A stretch of 64,000 nucleotides of DNA from contig NZ_CP150218.1 in NCBI RefSeq assembly GCF_037969875.1, positions 2,294,001 through 2,358,000 of the forward strand. The letters are read 5' to 3'. The DNA comes from Paenibacillus sp. FSL R7-0337 (lineage in GTDB: Bacteria > Bacillota > Bacilli > Paenibacillales > Paenibacillaceae). The position numbers and the translations under genes are program-made. Below the pieces are notes generated by a model, which searched no databases, was not told where the DNA came from, and was given only the letters and a program-made list of their open reading frames with translations. Shown here in pieces: positions 17,757-25,381 of the stretch. Positions within the stretch are counted from its first letter, which is position 1; the number at the start of each line of letters is the position of its first letter.

Positions 17757-18440
17757 TCAGACCCCGAACATGCCCAGGAACAGCCGGACGAAATCATTGC
17801 CGGTCCTGCTAGCCCAGTAGCTAAGCGGTTCTATCGTATAGGCGCGCAGACCCGGAATAAAGATAATCAGCAGAAAAAGGAAAACCGTATACTGCTCATA
17901 CTGCTGAAGTCTTCCCCGGATCGGACGCGGTGCGATATCTTCTACGATCCGGTAACCGTCCAGCGGCGGCAGCGGAATCAGGTTGAACACGAAGAGGAAG
18001 AAGTTGAAGTGGATGAACATCCCGAAGAACCAGTATAGTGCCTGAAGCACCTGGTCGTTCTTAATCGAATCCATTGTCCCTGTTCCCAGCAGAATCGCAT
18101 AGATCAGCGCACCCAGAATACCCAGCAGCAGATTGCTGACTGGCCCGGCGGCCGAGACGATGACACCCATCAGGCGGGGACGGCGGAAGTTATCCCGGTT
18201 CACGGGAACCGGACGCGCCCAGCCGAAGCCCGCAATCAGCAGCAGAATGATACCGAAGAGATCAAAGTGCACCGCCGGATTCAAGGTCATACGGCCCAGC
18301 AGGCGCGCTGTAGGGTCCCCAAATTTATTGGCAAAATAAGCGTGGGCGAATTCATGCACCGTAAACGCAATAACAATCGTAATCAGAAAAAACGGAAGCT
18401 GCTGTAAAGGATATACTAAAAATTGATCCAGGGAACCCAT
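17757..18440 (-). CDS. Site-2 protease family (M50) membrane metalloprotease
   Basis: A 227-residue intramembrane zinc protease of the M50 family. The metal-binding HEFAH motif (VHEFAHAYFANKFGDPTA) lies in the first core helix, and NLIPLPPLDGYRI supplies the third ligand region. About five membrane segments are apparent. The ATG at 18440, two bases after the prmA stop, is preferred to the TTG at 18473; a GAGGT site lies in the end of prmA. The gene interrupts the prmA-rsmE pair seen in Bacillus. The substrate is unknown. Confidence 0.85.
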   Translation of the reverse strand: MGSLDQFLVYPLQQLPFFLITIVIAFTVHEFAHAYFANKFGDPTARLLGRMTLNPAVHFDLFGIILLLIAGFGWARPVPVNRDNFRRPRLMGVIVSAAGPVSNLLLGILGALIYAILLGTGTMDSIKNDQVLQALYWFFGMFIHFNFFLFVFNLIPLPPLDGYRIVEDIAPRPIRGRLQQYEQYTVFLFLLIIFIPGLRAYTIEPLSYWASRTGNDFVRLFLGMFGV

Positions 18441-18442
18441 GT

Positions 18443-19501
18443 CTACCTCTTTCCGGCTGTGAACGCCACCCAATCTTCTTCGCGGGTTACTTCTAAAATC
18501 TCGAAACCGGAAGACTTCAGTGCTTCCGCGACCAGCCCTTCCTTATCCTTATAAATCCCCGAGGTAATATAGATCCCCTCCGGCTGAAGCGCACGGTAGA
18601 CATCGTCCGTGAACAGCACAATGATCTCGGCCAGAATATTCGCCACGACCACCCGGACCGGCAGAGTCACTCCCAGCCCGTCTGCCGCCGGGGCATCAAC
18701 AGGAACGGCCTCTTGGTTAGCCGTATTGCTTGACCGGGCTGAAGGCCACATTTCTCCAGCTACGGTATCCGCCGCCCCCTCACCGCCCAGCAGCGAGAGC
18801 AGGTCACTCTCCTTCACGGTGACCGCTGACTCCAGCCGGTTCAGCGCCACATTCTCGCGGGCACTCTCCACGGCGACCGGGTCCAGATCCAGCGCCAGGA
18901 CGGAGGCTGCACCGAGCAGCATTGCTCCGACAGAAAGGATGCCGGAGCCCGTACCTACATCGATGACCTCGTCACCGCTGACAATATGCTTCTCAAGGGC
19001 GCGAAGGCACAGCGCCGTTGTCGGATGCGTCCCGGTTCCGAAGGCCATACCGGGGTCAATCTCAATGATTTTCTCATCGGCAGAGGCCGGGGTATATTCT
19101 TCCCATGTCGGCTTAATGGTCAGCCGCCGGGAGACGCGCAGTGGCTTGAAGTACTGCTTCCAGGCATGAGCCCAATCATCCTCATCCACTGTCTTCCAGG
19201 AGATCTGTGCCAGCCCGGGGTCGATGCCGAACTCTCTCAGCTCTTCCACCCTTGGAGCCACCTCGGCCACAACCGCGTCCATGTCCACCGATTCCGCATA
19301 ATATCCTTTAATAACCGCTTCCCCTTCAGGGATGTCATTGAGCGGTTCATCGTATAATTCACCGTAACGTGTATCCCGGGTTTTATTCAGCGTCCCGGAT
19401 TCTTCAATAGAGACTCCGCCCGCTCCGGCCTCAACCAGCAGATTGGAGATCATCTCCTGTGCTTCCTCCGTTGTATGTACCGTCAATTCGTGCCATAGCA
19501 T
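18443..19501 (-). CDS. prmA: Ribosomal protein L11 methyltransferase
   Basis: A 352-residue SAM-dependent methyltransferase that methylates ribosomal protein L11. The family core is clear: EIDPGMAFGTGTHPTTALCL, then VIDVGTGSGILSVGAMLLGA (motif I) and VVVANILAEII (motif IV). The start is the ATG at 19501 (MLWHELTVHTTEEA), 10 bases after AGGAGG; a longer frame to 19579 runs through repeat DNA. The protein is longer than the usual 310-320 residues because a low-complexity Ala/Ser/Pro segment of about 40 residues lies just before motif IV. Confidence 0.93.
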   Translation of the reverse strand: MLWHELTVHTTEEAQEMISNLLVEAGAGGVSIEESGTLNKTRDTRYGELYDEPLNDIPEGEAVIKGYYAESVDMDAVVAEVAPRVEELREFGIDPGLAQISWKTVDEDDWAHAWKQYFKPLRVSRRLTIKPTWEEYTPASADEKIIEIDPGMAFGTGTHPTTALCLRALEKHIVSGDEVIDVGTGSGILSVGAMLLGAASVLALDLDPVAVESARENVALNRLESAVTVKESDLLSLLGGEGAADTVAGEMWPSARSSNTANQEAVPVDAPAADGLGVTLPVRVVVANILAEIIVLFTDDVYRALQPEGIYITSGIYKDKEGLVAEALKSSGFEILEVTREEDWVAFTAGKR

Positions 19502-19520
19502 GGTAATGAATCCTCCTAAA

Positions 19521-19663
19521 AGTTTTGCGAGCATTACTGCACCCGACTTTTCTTCGCGCAAAACTCGCTTCGAAAGCATACACTTAGTTTGTAAGCGTTA
19601 CTTCTCTCGATTCTGCTTCGAACAAACTTACTTCGGAAGCATAGACTTAAGTTTTGCGAGCAT
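19521..19663. repeat. Tandem 65-bp repeat in the prmA leader
   Basis: Two units begin at 19521 and 19586, and a third, only about 14 bases long, at 19650. Units share AGTTT(T/G)..AGC.TTAC, CTTCG, AAACT..CTTCG(A/G)AAGCATA(C/G)ACTT in the same order. Each unit also contains an inverted pair (AGTTTTGCG/CGCAAAACT in the first, AGTTTGT/ACAAACT in the second), so each can fold into a hairpin. The array ends 20 bases upstream of the prmA start. Confidence 0.8.
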
Positions 19664-19728
19664 AATCTCCCTCCAAACGTATCTTAGCTAGTATAGCATT
19701 TCTTACCCGTTCAGCGCCAAACTGCCGT

Positions 19729-20310
19729 TCAACTCTCTATAGCAGCAGGGGGAGTCCGGCAAAAACAATCCAGCGCATGGTCATCCACCATCCCGGACGC
19801 CTGCATAAAAGCGTAACAGATCGTCGAGCCGACGAACTTCATCCCCTTGCGCTTGAGCGCCTTGCTCATCTGATCGGACTGAGGGGTCGTCGCGGGAACC
19901 TCGGCTCTGTTCTTCCAGTGATTCACCACCGGCGTCCCGCCGACGAAGCTCCACAAATAACCGGCAAAGCCGCCCTCTTCCTCGCGGCAGATCTGCTGAT
20001 ACACCTGTGCATTGATAATCACGCCCTTAATCTTCAGACGGTTGCGGACAATTCCCGCATTTTGCATCAGCTCTTCGACTTTGTCCTCCCCATACAGCAC
20101 GATCTTCTCCGGATCAAAGCCGTCAAAAGCCTCGCGGAAGCCCTCCCGCTTCTTCAGCACCGTATACCAGCTCAGCCCGGCCTGCATCCCCTCCAGCATC
20201 AGCAGCTCGAACAGCTTCAGGCCATCAACCAGCGGCTTGCCCCACTCTTCATCATGATAAGCTATGTATACCGGGTCCGTGTTCACCCAATCGCAACGCT
20301 TTACATCCAC
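19729..20310 (-). CDS. tag: DNA-3-methyladenine glycosylase I
   Basis: A 193-residue base-excision-repair enzyme that removes 3-methyladenine from alkylated DNA. CDWVNTDPVYIAYHDEEWG at the N-terminus and DHALDCFCR near the C-terminus contain the zinc-ligand Cys/His residues of the Tag family. LFELLMLEGMQAGLSWYTVL and KMKGVI-like helices form the helix-hairpin-helix fold region. The start is GTG, with GAGGAGAGAGG upstream. It is monocistronic between prmA and the DUF4179 gene. Confidence 0.93.
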   Translation of the reverse strand: MDVKRCDWVNTDPVYIAYHDEEWGKPLVDGLKLFELLMLEGMQAGLSWYTVLKKREGFREAFDGFDPEKIVLYGEDKVEELMQNAGIVRNRLKIKGVIINAQVYQQICREEEGGFAGYLWSFVGGTPVVNHWKNRAEVPATTPQSDQMSKALKRKGMKFVGSTICYAFMQASGMVDDHALDCFCRTPPAAIES

Positions 20311-20376
20311 CGTGCCTCTCTCCTCTGCCGTATGATCCTTCGGCTAAACATCAGCCGTATCTATTAACTGTATACG

Positions 20377-20404
20377 AAAAAAAGAGAAGAACACAAGGTT
20401 CTTC
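20377..20404 (-). terminator. Terminator after the DUF4179-type gene
   Basis: GAAGAAC (20386-20392) pairs with GTTCTTC (20398-20404), followed on the minus strand by TCTTTTTTT. Confidence 0.7.
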
Positions 20405-20420
20405 CCGTAAAATAATGTTA

Positions 20421-22085
20421 CTATTGTCCTTGCAGCTGTACCCGTGTCTCTTTGTCCGGTGCATTTGTTGTGTAATAGAACATATATATTGAAGCTTCTT
20501 TTCCCTTGAAATCCTTGTACTTATTAATACTATGGTTATTTCCGTCTCCTCTGAACTTAGTGGTTACAATGCTGCTGATGAGCCGGTCTTTGCCTTTACC
20601 GATGTAGGTCTGATTCACACCGCCAAAATTCGGATCATCACTCTTCGTCTCCACATAGAGGTCTGCCCCCTGCATATAATAGGTCCACTGCACCGGATAC
20701 CCGCCGGTTTGCCGGATTAGTGTCTGCTTCTCGCCAGAGATGTTCTTTAATTCAAGCGGCGCCTTGTCATCCTCATGCACGGTAACTTTATATTTCCCCA
20801 CAAGCGTCATTGGTGTGTCTTTGGTAATCTCAAGATTTGCCGGCCGCTCGAAGCGCAGTGTCATCAGCTTACGGTCCTCAGAGCCTGTATACCATAATCC
20901 GCCATCCAGCTTCTGACCATTCACCTCAAGAGTATAATTAACATACGGCAAATCAGGGAACGGCTCCGTATTACTCCGCACAGCCACTCGGATCTGCGTC
21001 GGTGTTACCACCATCTGCTCAATCATGTTCAACGAGTCTCCGGCCTCCAGTGGCAGATTCAGGGCTGTCTTCATCGTCGCACCAGCCATTTGCTTCTTGC
21101 TCAGCTCGAAATCGAACGTCCACGGACCATCAATATTGCGTTCAAGCTTGGTGTAACTGAGTTTATACGTGGTTTCATCCTTCGGCACATCAGCAGGCTT
21201 GTAGTACTCAAGGGAAGTATATTCTCCGTTATCTCCCGGTTTGCCCATTACGCTTCCCTGAGATTTCTTAACAAGCTGCCCATCCCGGTACGCCATAATT
21301 TGCGGGGACGCCAGCCTTCTCGCTTCAGGATCAGAAAAAATAGTGTCTGTGGACAACATCAGACGCTCATTCCCTTCCTTAAAGGGCTGCACGCCAAAGG
21401 ACTCCAGTCCATCCCGGTTGACCGGGAAGCTCTGCCGCTCCGGTGAGTCCGTATCCAGCTTCAGGTCCACCTCCTGTTGGGAGTAGGACTGAATTCCTGT
21501 TGCGCTAAGGCTTACTTTGACTGTCTCCTGGGCCGGACTCCAGTCTGTCTCGAAATAGCCGTTGTACCGCTTGGTTTTCTCGTCCCACTGCTGGTAGCTG
21601 GATTCCATGTCATTACCGTTTCCTTTGGCATCCTTAAGGGACATTCCGTTCACATCCCATATTCCGTTGCCCTTGTCTCCACCGACATCCAGGCTGTACA
21701 GAATCACTGTGCGGTTCTCATCCGAGAGCGCCGTATGCAGCGTCAGGGTTACTCCATCCTTGGTGATCATTTGGCCCAGCTGCTGACCCAGATTCTGGGA
21801 TATCGCAGCCTGTACACCACTTCTATGGTTAAGCAGATCCCCCCAGTCATATTGCACAGCGGCATACACGGGAACAGCCATCAGCACTACGCTGAAGGAG
21901 GCTGCGACAGTGATCTTACGCCAGTTACGATGGCGGACCGGGCTATTTGCTCCTGCACGGCTGCCGCCCTTGGAGGAAGCATATCCGACCTGCTCCATCC
22001 GGCCCCACATTTGCTCGAAATCAGGGTAATTCAGCTCCTGATCCTCATTTAAGCGACGCTTTAACTGCGCTTCGGTTCTGTCCAT
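20421..22085 (-). CDS. DUF4179-type anti-sigma-like membrane protein
   Basis: A 554-residue single-pass protein. Residues 1-55 are cytoplasmic and probably bind the sigma factor encoded upstream. A membrane segment lies at about 56-76 (ITVAASFSVVLMAVPVYAAV), followed by a DUF4179-like region (WGDLLNHRSGVQAAISQNLG) and a long extracytoplasmic beta-rich part. The gene overlaps the 3' end of the sigma gene by 41 bases; its AAGGAGG site lies inside the sigma gene. The arrangement is typical of ECF sigma/anti-sigma pairs, and the signal sensed is unknown. No zinc-binding HCC motif is present. Confidence 0.75.
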   Translation of the reverse strand: MDRTEAQLKRRLNEDQELNYPDFEQMWGRMEQVGYASSKGGSRAGANSPVRHRNWRKITVAASFSVVLMAVPVYAAVQYDWGDLLNHRSGVQAAISQNLGQQLGQMITKDGVTLTLHTALSDENRTVILYSLDVGGDKGNGIWDVNGMSLKDAKGNGNDMESSYQQWDEKTKRYNGYFETDWSPAQETVKVSLSATGIQSYSQQEVDLKLDTDSPERQSFPVNRDGLESFGVQPFKEGNERLMLSTDTIFSDPEARRLASPQIMAYRDGQLVKKSQGSVMGKPGDNGEYTSLEYYKPADVPKDETTYKLSYTKLERNIDGPWTFDFELSKKQMAGATMKTALNLPLEAGDSLNMIEQMVVTPTQIRVAVRSNTEPFPDLPYVNYTLEVNGQKLDGGLWYTGSEDRKLMTLRFERPANLEITKDTPMTLVGKYKVTVHEDDKAPLELKNISGEKQTLIRQTGGYPVQWTYYMQGADLYVETKSDDPNFGGVNQTYIGKGKDRLISSIVTTKFRGDGNNHSINKYKDFKGKEASIYMFYYTTNAPDKETRVQLQGQ

Positions 22086-22602
22086 ATTCTTCGTCCTCCT
22101 TCGCTATGGGCTGAACGCCCGCTTCTTCGAGAATCCTCTTCATCATACGCAGTCCCTTGTGCTGTCTGGACTTCACGGTCCCCAGCGGGATGTCCAGCAT
22201 CCGGCGGATGTCCTCCAGACTGAAATCATGCATATACCGCAGAGTCAGCACCACCCTGATCTTCGCCGGGAGCCGGGACATGTATCCCGCCCATTCCAGC
22301 TTCGTTTCCTTCTGCTCCACCAGCTTGTCTACCAGCGGCTGCGGATTCTCCCTGAACATATGGAGATGCGCCTTCAGCTTCTGCTGCAGGCTGTTCCTGC
22401 GCTTCAGATGATTCAGGCAGGTGTTGACGGTGATCTTCATAATCCAGGCCTTCAGATATTCAATGCCTTGCCACTCGCTGCGGAAGAGAGTGATGAATAC
22501 CTCCTGACACAGATCCTCAGCATCGGCAGCATCATGCACCATATAATAGCAGGTGCGGTATACCTCCTTGTTGTAGGTCTGGAATAATTCCTTGTTATCC
22601 AC
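22045..22602 (-). CDS. ECF RNA polymerase sigma factor
   Basis: A 185-residue sigma-70 family ECF factor. Region 2 includes DAADAEDLCQEVFITLFRS and the -10-recognition helix near GIEYLKAWIMKITVNTCLNH. Region 4 includes LTLRYMHDFSLEDIRRMLDI and GTVKSRQHKGLRMMK. The start is GTG with GGAGG 10 bases upstream. It is co-transcribed and overlapping with the anti-sigma-like gene, and has a candidate autoregulatory promoter just upstream. Confidence 0.9.
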   Translation of the reverse strand: MDNKELFQTYNKEVYRTCYYMVHDAADAEDLCQEVFITLFRSEWQGIEYLKAWIMKITVNTCLNHLKRRNSLQQKLKAHLHMFRENPQPLVDKLVEQKETKLEWAGYMSRLPAKIRVVLTLRYMHDFSLEDIRRMLDIPLGTVKSRQHKGLRMMKRILEEAGVQPIAKEDEEYGQNRSAVKASLK

Positions 22603-22638
22603 TTAAGCATGGCCTCCCTTCTTGTTCGTTCTGCTTCT

Positions 22639-22667
22639 TATAACAAATCCGGGCGGTAAAAGGTTCA
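22639..22667 (-). promoter_or_regulatory. Candidate ECF-type promoter of the sigma/DUF4179 pair
   Basis: On the minus strand, TGAACC (-35) is followed after 17 bases by GTTATA. It resembles the element upstream of the ECF sigma gene at 52290-52826 (GGAACC, 16 bases, GTCTTA), as expected if ECF factors drive their own genes. Confidence 0.5.
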
Positions 22668-22693
22668 TTTCTGCAGCATATCCAGCTCTATGT

Positions 22694-22742
22694 AATAAAA
22701 AAGCAGCATGTCCACCTGGTGTACACAGGCTACATACTGCTT
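22694..22742 (-). terminator. Terminator of the chemoreceptor gene
   Basis: AAGCAG-C-ATGT pairs with ACAT-A-CTGCTT, followed on the minus strand by a T run, about 48 bases past the stop. Confidence 0.7.
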
Positions 22743-22789
22743 ACGATAGATTATACGGAATAAATGCTCAACTTCAGAGTAAGCACATC

Positions 22790-23701
22790 TTAGATAATGT
22801 TCATAACCTCGCGTGCCTGGTTGTCCAGCTCCTGCGCAGAGCTTGCGATCAGCGTGAACTCATCCAGAGCCACTTGAATCTGCTGCTGACTGAGCTGCAC
22901 ATTATCCTGCACCTGGTTCAGTCCAATGGATATTCTCCCGACCTCTTCTGTAATGGCCTGGACACTGTCCCGGACTTCGGTAATCTGATCCTGCACCATC
23001 GCGGACAGCTTTCTTACCTCTTTGGCCACCACATCGAATCCCCGGCCGAATTCTCCGGCATGTGCAGCCTCAATAGCTGCGTTCAGGGCAAGCAGATGGG
23101 TCTGGGAAGCAATATCACGGATGGTCTGCACTACGCCGCGGATCGCAGCCGCCTGCTTTTGCAGACTTAGCAGGGTTTCGGTATTCTCGCTCGACACCTC
23201 GGCAATCCTGTCAATACTCAGCAGCAGCTCCTGACTCCGCTCAATTCCTTTGTCCGCACGCTGATTAAGGCTATCCGCCATTCCCTGCATCAGCTCCACG
23301 ACATGGCTCATGTTATTCTGTCTCTCCGTAATGTTGGTGGCCACCTTGGATACGCCGATGACATGGGTATCTGTCTCATCGAACACCGGCATATATGTAG
23401 CTTCCAGCCAGACCGAATTTCCCTCTGCGTCCATCCGTTCAATTTTGTCCTGGAAGCTCCGGCCAGCCATTAAATTCTGCCAGAACAACTCATAATCCGG
23501 ACTGTTCACGAATGAAGGGAAGCACAGCTGGCTGTGCTGCATGCCGTACATATCCTCCGTTTTGTATTTCACTGACTGGGCAAAGAGCTCATTGACATAG
23601 GCGACACGACGGTCCAGGTCAAACCGGATCATGGCGAGATTCTTTTCCAAAGCTTTGACAACCAGTTCGTCTGTAACTGTCTGGTCTGCTAGATTTTCCA
23701 T
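22790..23701 (-). CDS. Soluble PAS-domain methyl-accepting chemotaxis protein
   Basis: A 303-residue cytoplasmic chemoreceptor. An N-terminal PAS domain (about residues 15-130) with a PAC-like end (EGNSVWLEATYMPVFDETD) precedes a short signalling domain whose hairpin tip IRDIASQTHLLALNAAIEAA is strongly conserved. No transmembrane segment, HAMP or periplasmic sensor is present, so it should sense an internal signal and control CheA. GGGAG precedes the ATG. It stands alone, away from any che genes. Confidence 0.9.
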   Translation of the reverse strand: MENLADQTVTDELVVKALEKNLAMIRFDLDRRVAYVNELFAQSVKYKTEDMYGMQHSQLCFPSFVNSPDYELFWQNLMAGRSFQDKIERMDAEGNSVWLEATYMPVFDETDTHVIGVSKVATNITERQNNMSHVVELMQGMADSLNQRADKGIERSQELLLSIDRIAEVSSENTETLLSLQKQAAAIRGVVQTIRDIASQTHLLALNAAIEAAHAGEFGRGFDVVAKEVRKLSAMVQDQITEVRDSVQAITEEVGRISIGLNQVQDNVQLSQQQIQVALDEFTLIASSAQELDNQAREVMNII

Positions 23702-23812
23702 GTTGACTGCTCCCTATACATCTCAATTTTTAACTGATATGCGGACGATATTCTCTTATTTCTATATACTCCTATTAACGGCTGTTCAGGCTTTTTGGAT
23801 GATATGTTTTTT

Positions 23813-24172
23813 TTAATTTCCTATCTTAATCCCCCATACGCTGTCCTTCCGGTATGCAGCCGCTTCTCGCAGCTCTGGAAGTCTCGTATCCTGCGGATAA
23901 TGCCGCTCCAGATACAAGGCGAAGACCTGGCGCAGGCCGATCTCCTTGTCCAGCTTGTTGAATTCATTGGGGTGCTTTTCCATTTCGGCAATGGAAGCTT
24001 CCCAGCGTCCAAGATCTGCCGCCTCCGACTGCTCCGATTGGACCTTATCAGCGAGCATTCGTAACCCCCGGTAAGCTTGTTTCACTTTGGAGGAATAGAC
24101 CTGTTTCTGGTTCAGAAAGGTTAAGAGTGCCACCAGCAGCGCCAGCCCCACCCACATTATCACTGTATCCAC
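23813..24172 (-). CDS. Small membrane-anchored protein of unknown function
   Basis: A 119-residue protein with one N-terminal membrane helix (IMWVGLALLVALLTFL) and a charged, largely helical cytoplasmic remainder. I do not recognise a family. The GTG start is supported by GGGAGGA seven bases upstream. It lies between a terminated YfhD-like gene and the chemoreceptor, and no partner is evident. Confidence 0.6.
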   Translation of the reverse strand: MDTVIMWVGLALLVALLTFLNQKQVYSSKVKQAYRGLRMLADKVQSEQSEAADLGRWEASIAEMEKHPNEFNKLDKEIGLRQVFALYLERHYPQDTRLPELREAAAYRKDSVWGIKIGN

Positions 24173-24224
24173 TTATGTATCCTCCCGGCTTCGCATATCA
24201 CTCCATTATACACGCCACAACACA

Positions 24225-24249
24225 AAAATACCCCACTTACGCAGGGTAT
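24225..24249 (-). terminator. Terminator of the YfhD-like gene
   Basis: GATACCC pairs with GGGTAT (24228-24233 and 24244-24249 on the plus strand), followed on the minus strand by TTTTTG. Confidence 0.7.
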
Positions 24250-24294
24250 CGATAGCAACAATTCGCCTGTTCATCTCTTCTTGACTTTACTGAA

Positions 24295-24474
24295 TTATTC
24301 CTTCTTCATGATCTCTCCCAGCTGCCGCTTGTCCGCCTCCCGGGAACGGTCCATGGCCTCTATATCATCCTGATCTGCTTCAGCCGCTGAGAATTCAACA
24401 TCCTCGGCCTTCGCCTCATAGAGCATTTTCATTTTATCGGTTTTGGAAAAGATTTTCGAGTTCTCTCTGTCCAT
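24295..24474 (-). CDS. YfhD-like small acidic/basic protein, 59 residues
   Basis: A 59-codon frame encodes a highly charged protein beginning MDRENSKIFSKTDKMKML and containing VEFSAAEADQDDIEAMDRS, then READKRQ. This pattern resembles the YfhD family of small Bacillus proteins (FSxExADxxDxxA, R..ADxR). It is short enough to be missed by ordinary length cut-offs. GGAGG lies 13 bases before the ATG, which is longer than usual, but an in-frame TGA just upstream fixes this as the first start. A terminator follows at 24225-24249. Function is unknown. Confidence 0.65.
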   Translation of the reverse strand: MDRENSKIFSKTDKMKMLYEAKAEDVEFSAAEADQDDIEAMDRSREADKRQLGEIMKKE

Positions 24475-24516
24475 AGCTTGCCATCAGCCTCCAATGTATT
24501 ATCTGATTCTTCAGCT

Positions 24517-24876
24517 TCAAATCATTCCGCCGGCTTCCTCAATCAGCGACATCGCCTGACCATGGACAGACGCATCGACAATAACCGTCAGCAGAATATT
24601 TCTGCCTGTCGGTCCGCCATCCCCGCCGTGGCTCATTCCGCTCCCGCTCGTATGCGCCGCAGCTAATATGCCCGTATGGTCACTGACTGCCGTCATCGAA
24701 TCCATGCTCGCCAAATTGCCGGTTACCGGATTTACTCCCGGCTCCTGCCTACTCCCCCCAAACCTGCTGAACCGGTCAATCGAAATCTCCTCTGCACGCA
24801 GAGCCTGCAGCTTACGCGAGACCCCTTCCGCTTCTTCCGGGGTTTTGAAGTAGGCCAGTATACTTTTTTCAGACAT
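24517..24876 (-). CDS. Small protein of unknown function, possibly general-stress-like
   Basis: A 119-residue soluble protein. The N-terminus (SILAYFKTPEEAEGVSRKLQ) resembles the fold of YflT/general stress 17M-like domains, in which an ACT-like beta-alpha-beta unit begins with a similar phrase. The middle is Gly/Ser/His-rich and the end (LLTVIVDASVHGQAMSLIEE) resembles a second half of the same unit. The family match is tentative. AGGGA precedes the ATG. Confidence 0.55.
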   Translation of the reverse strand: MSEKSILAYFKTPEEAEGVSRKLQALRAEEISIDRFSRFGGSRQEPGVNPVTGNLASMDSMTAVSDHTGILAAAHTSGSGMSHGGDGGPTGRNILLTVIVDASVHGQAMSLIEEAGGMI

Positions 24877-24929
24877 CGGAATTCCCTGCTTTCTGCCTGG
24901 TATTCAGCGTTCAAGCTTACTTGGGTATT

Positions 24930-25045
24930 TTGGATTTCCGGACAGGAATTTATACATTTTAGTTTGCTGTGGCTCCAGAGAATATTCAGACTTCCACCCT
25001 CTGTTTTCTACAGATTTCATAATTCTGAAGCCACACTTCTAAATT
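24930..25045. repeat. Degenerate copy of dispersed repeat R3
   Basis: GAGAATATTCAGACTTCC, then CTCTGTTTTCTACAGATTTC and AATT, lines up with GAGAATATTTGGACTTCC, CGCTGTTGTATACAAATTTC and GATT at 56697-56747. The surrounding 24877-25381 gap is unusually A+T rich. The rest of it shows no gene, only a weak promoter-like TTGACG-N17-TAGAAA at 25278-25306. Confidence 0.45.
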
Positions 25046-25381
25046 TCCAGCCCTATTTTTCGCCCAGCAACCATGTAAGTATTTATGACGAAATTTGTTT
25101 TTTCATTTGTTTTTTTGTATTTTTTTGTCTTTTTTAATTTCATTAGTAGTTTTAAAAGCTTATTTGTGTCAACTAACATTCCACATAAAACGAAACCATT
25201 CTCAAAACTCTATAAATTTTGTGTGGATTTTACAAATAACCAGTGGTAAAATCTTCTTAATATTTTTCCTAGTAATCTTGACGGAAATAAACCGGATTAA
25301 TAGAAAAGGAGAATCCGCCTACTGTCTGTAGCAGGAGAGATGTAAGCCAGAACCAACATCATATTGTGGAGGGGATTACAT

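Noticed and set aside
25082..25140. T-rich stretch upstream of the S8 protease as a terminator
   Set aside because: No stem precedes the T runs on either strand; it is simply A+T-rich upstream DNA.
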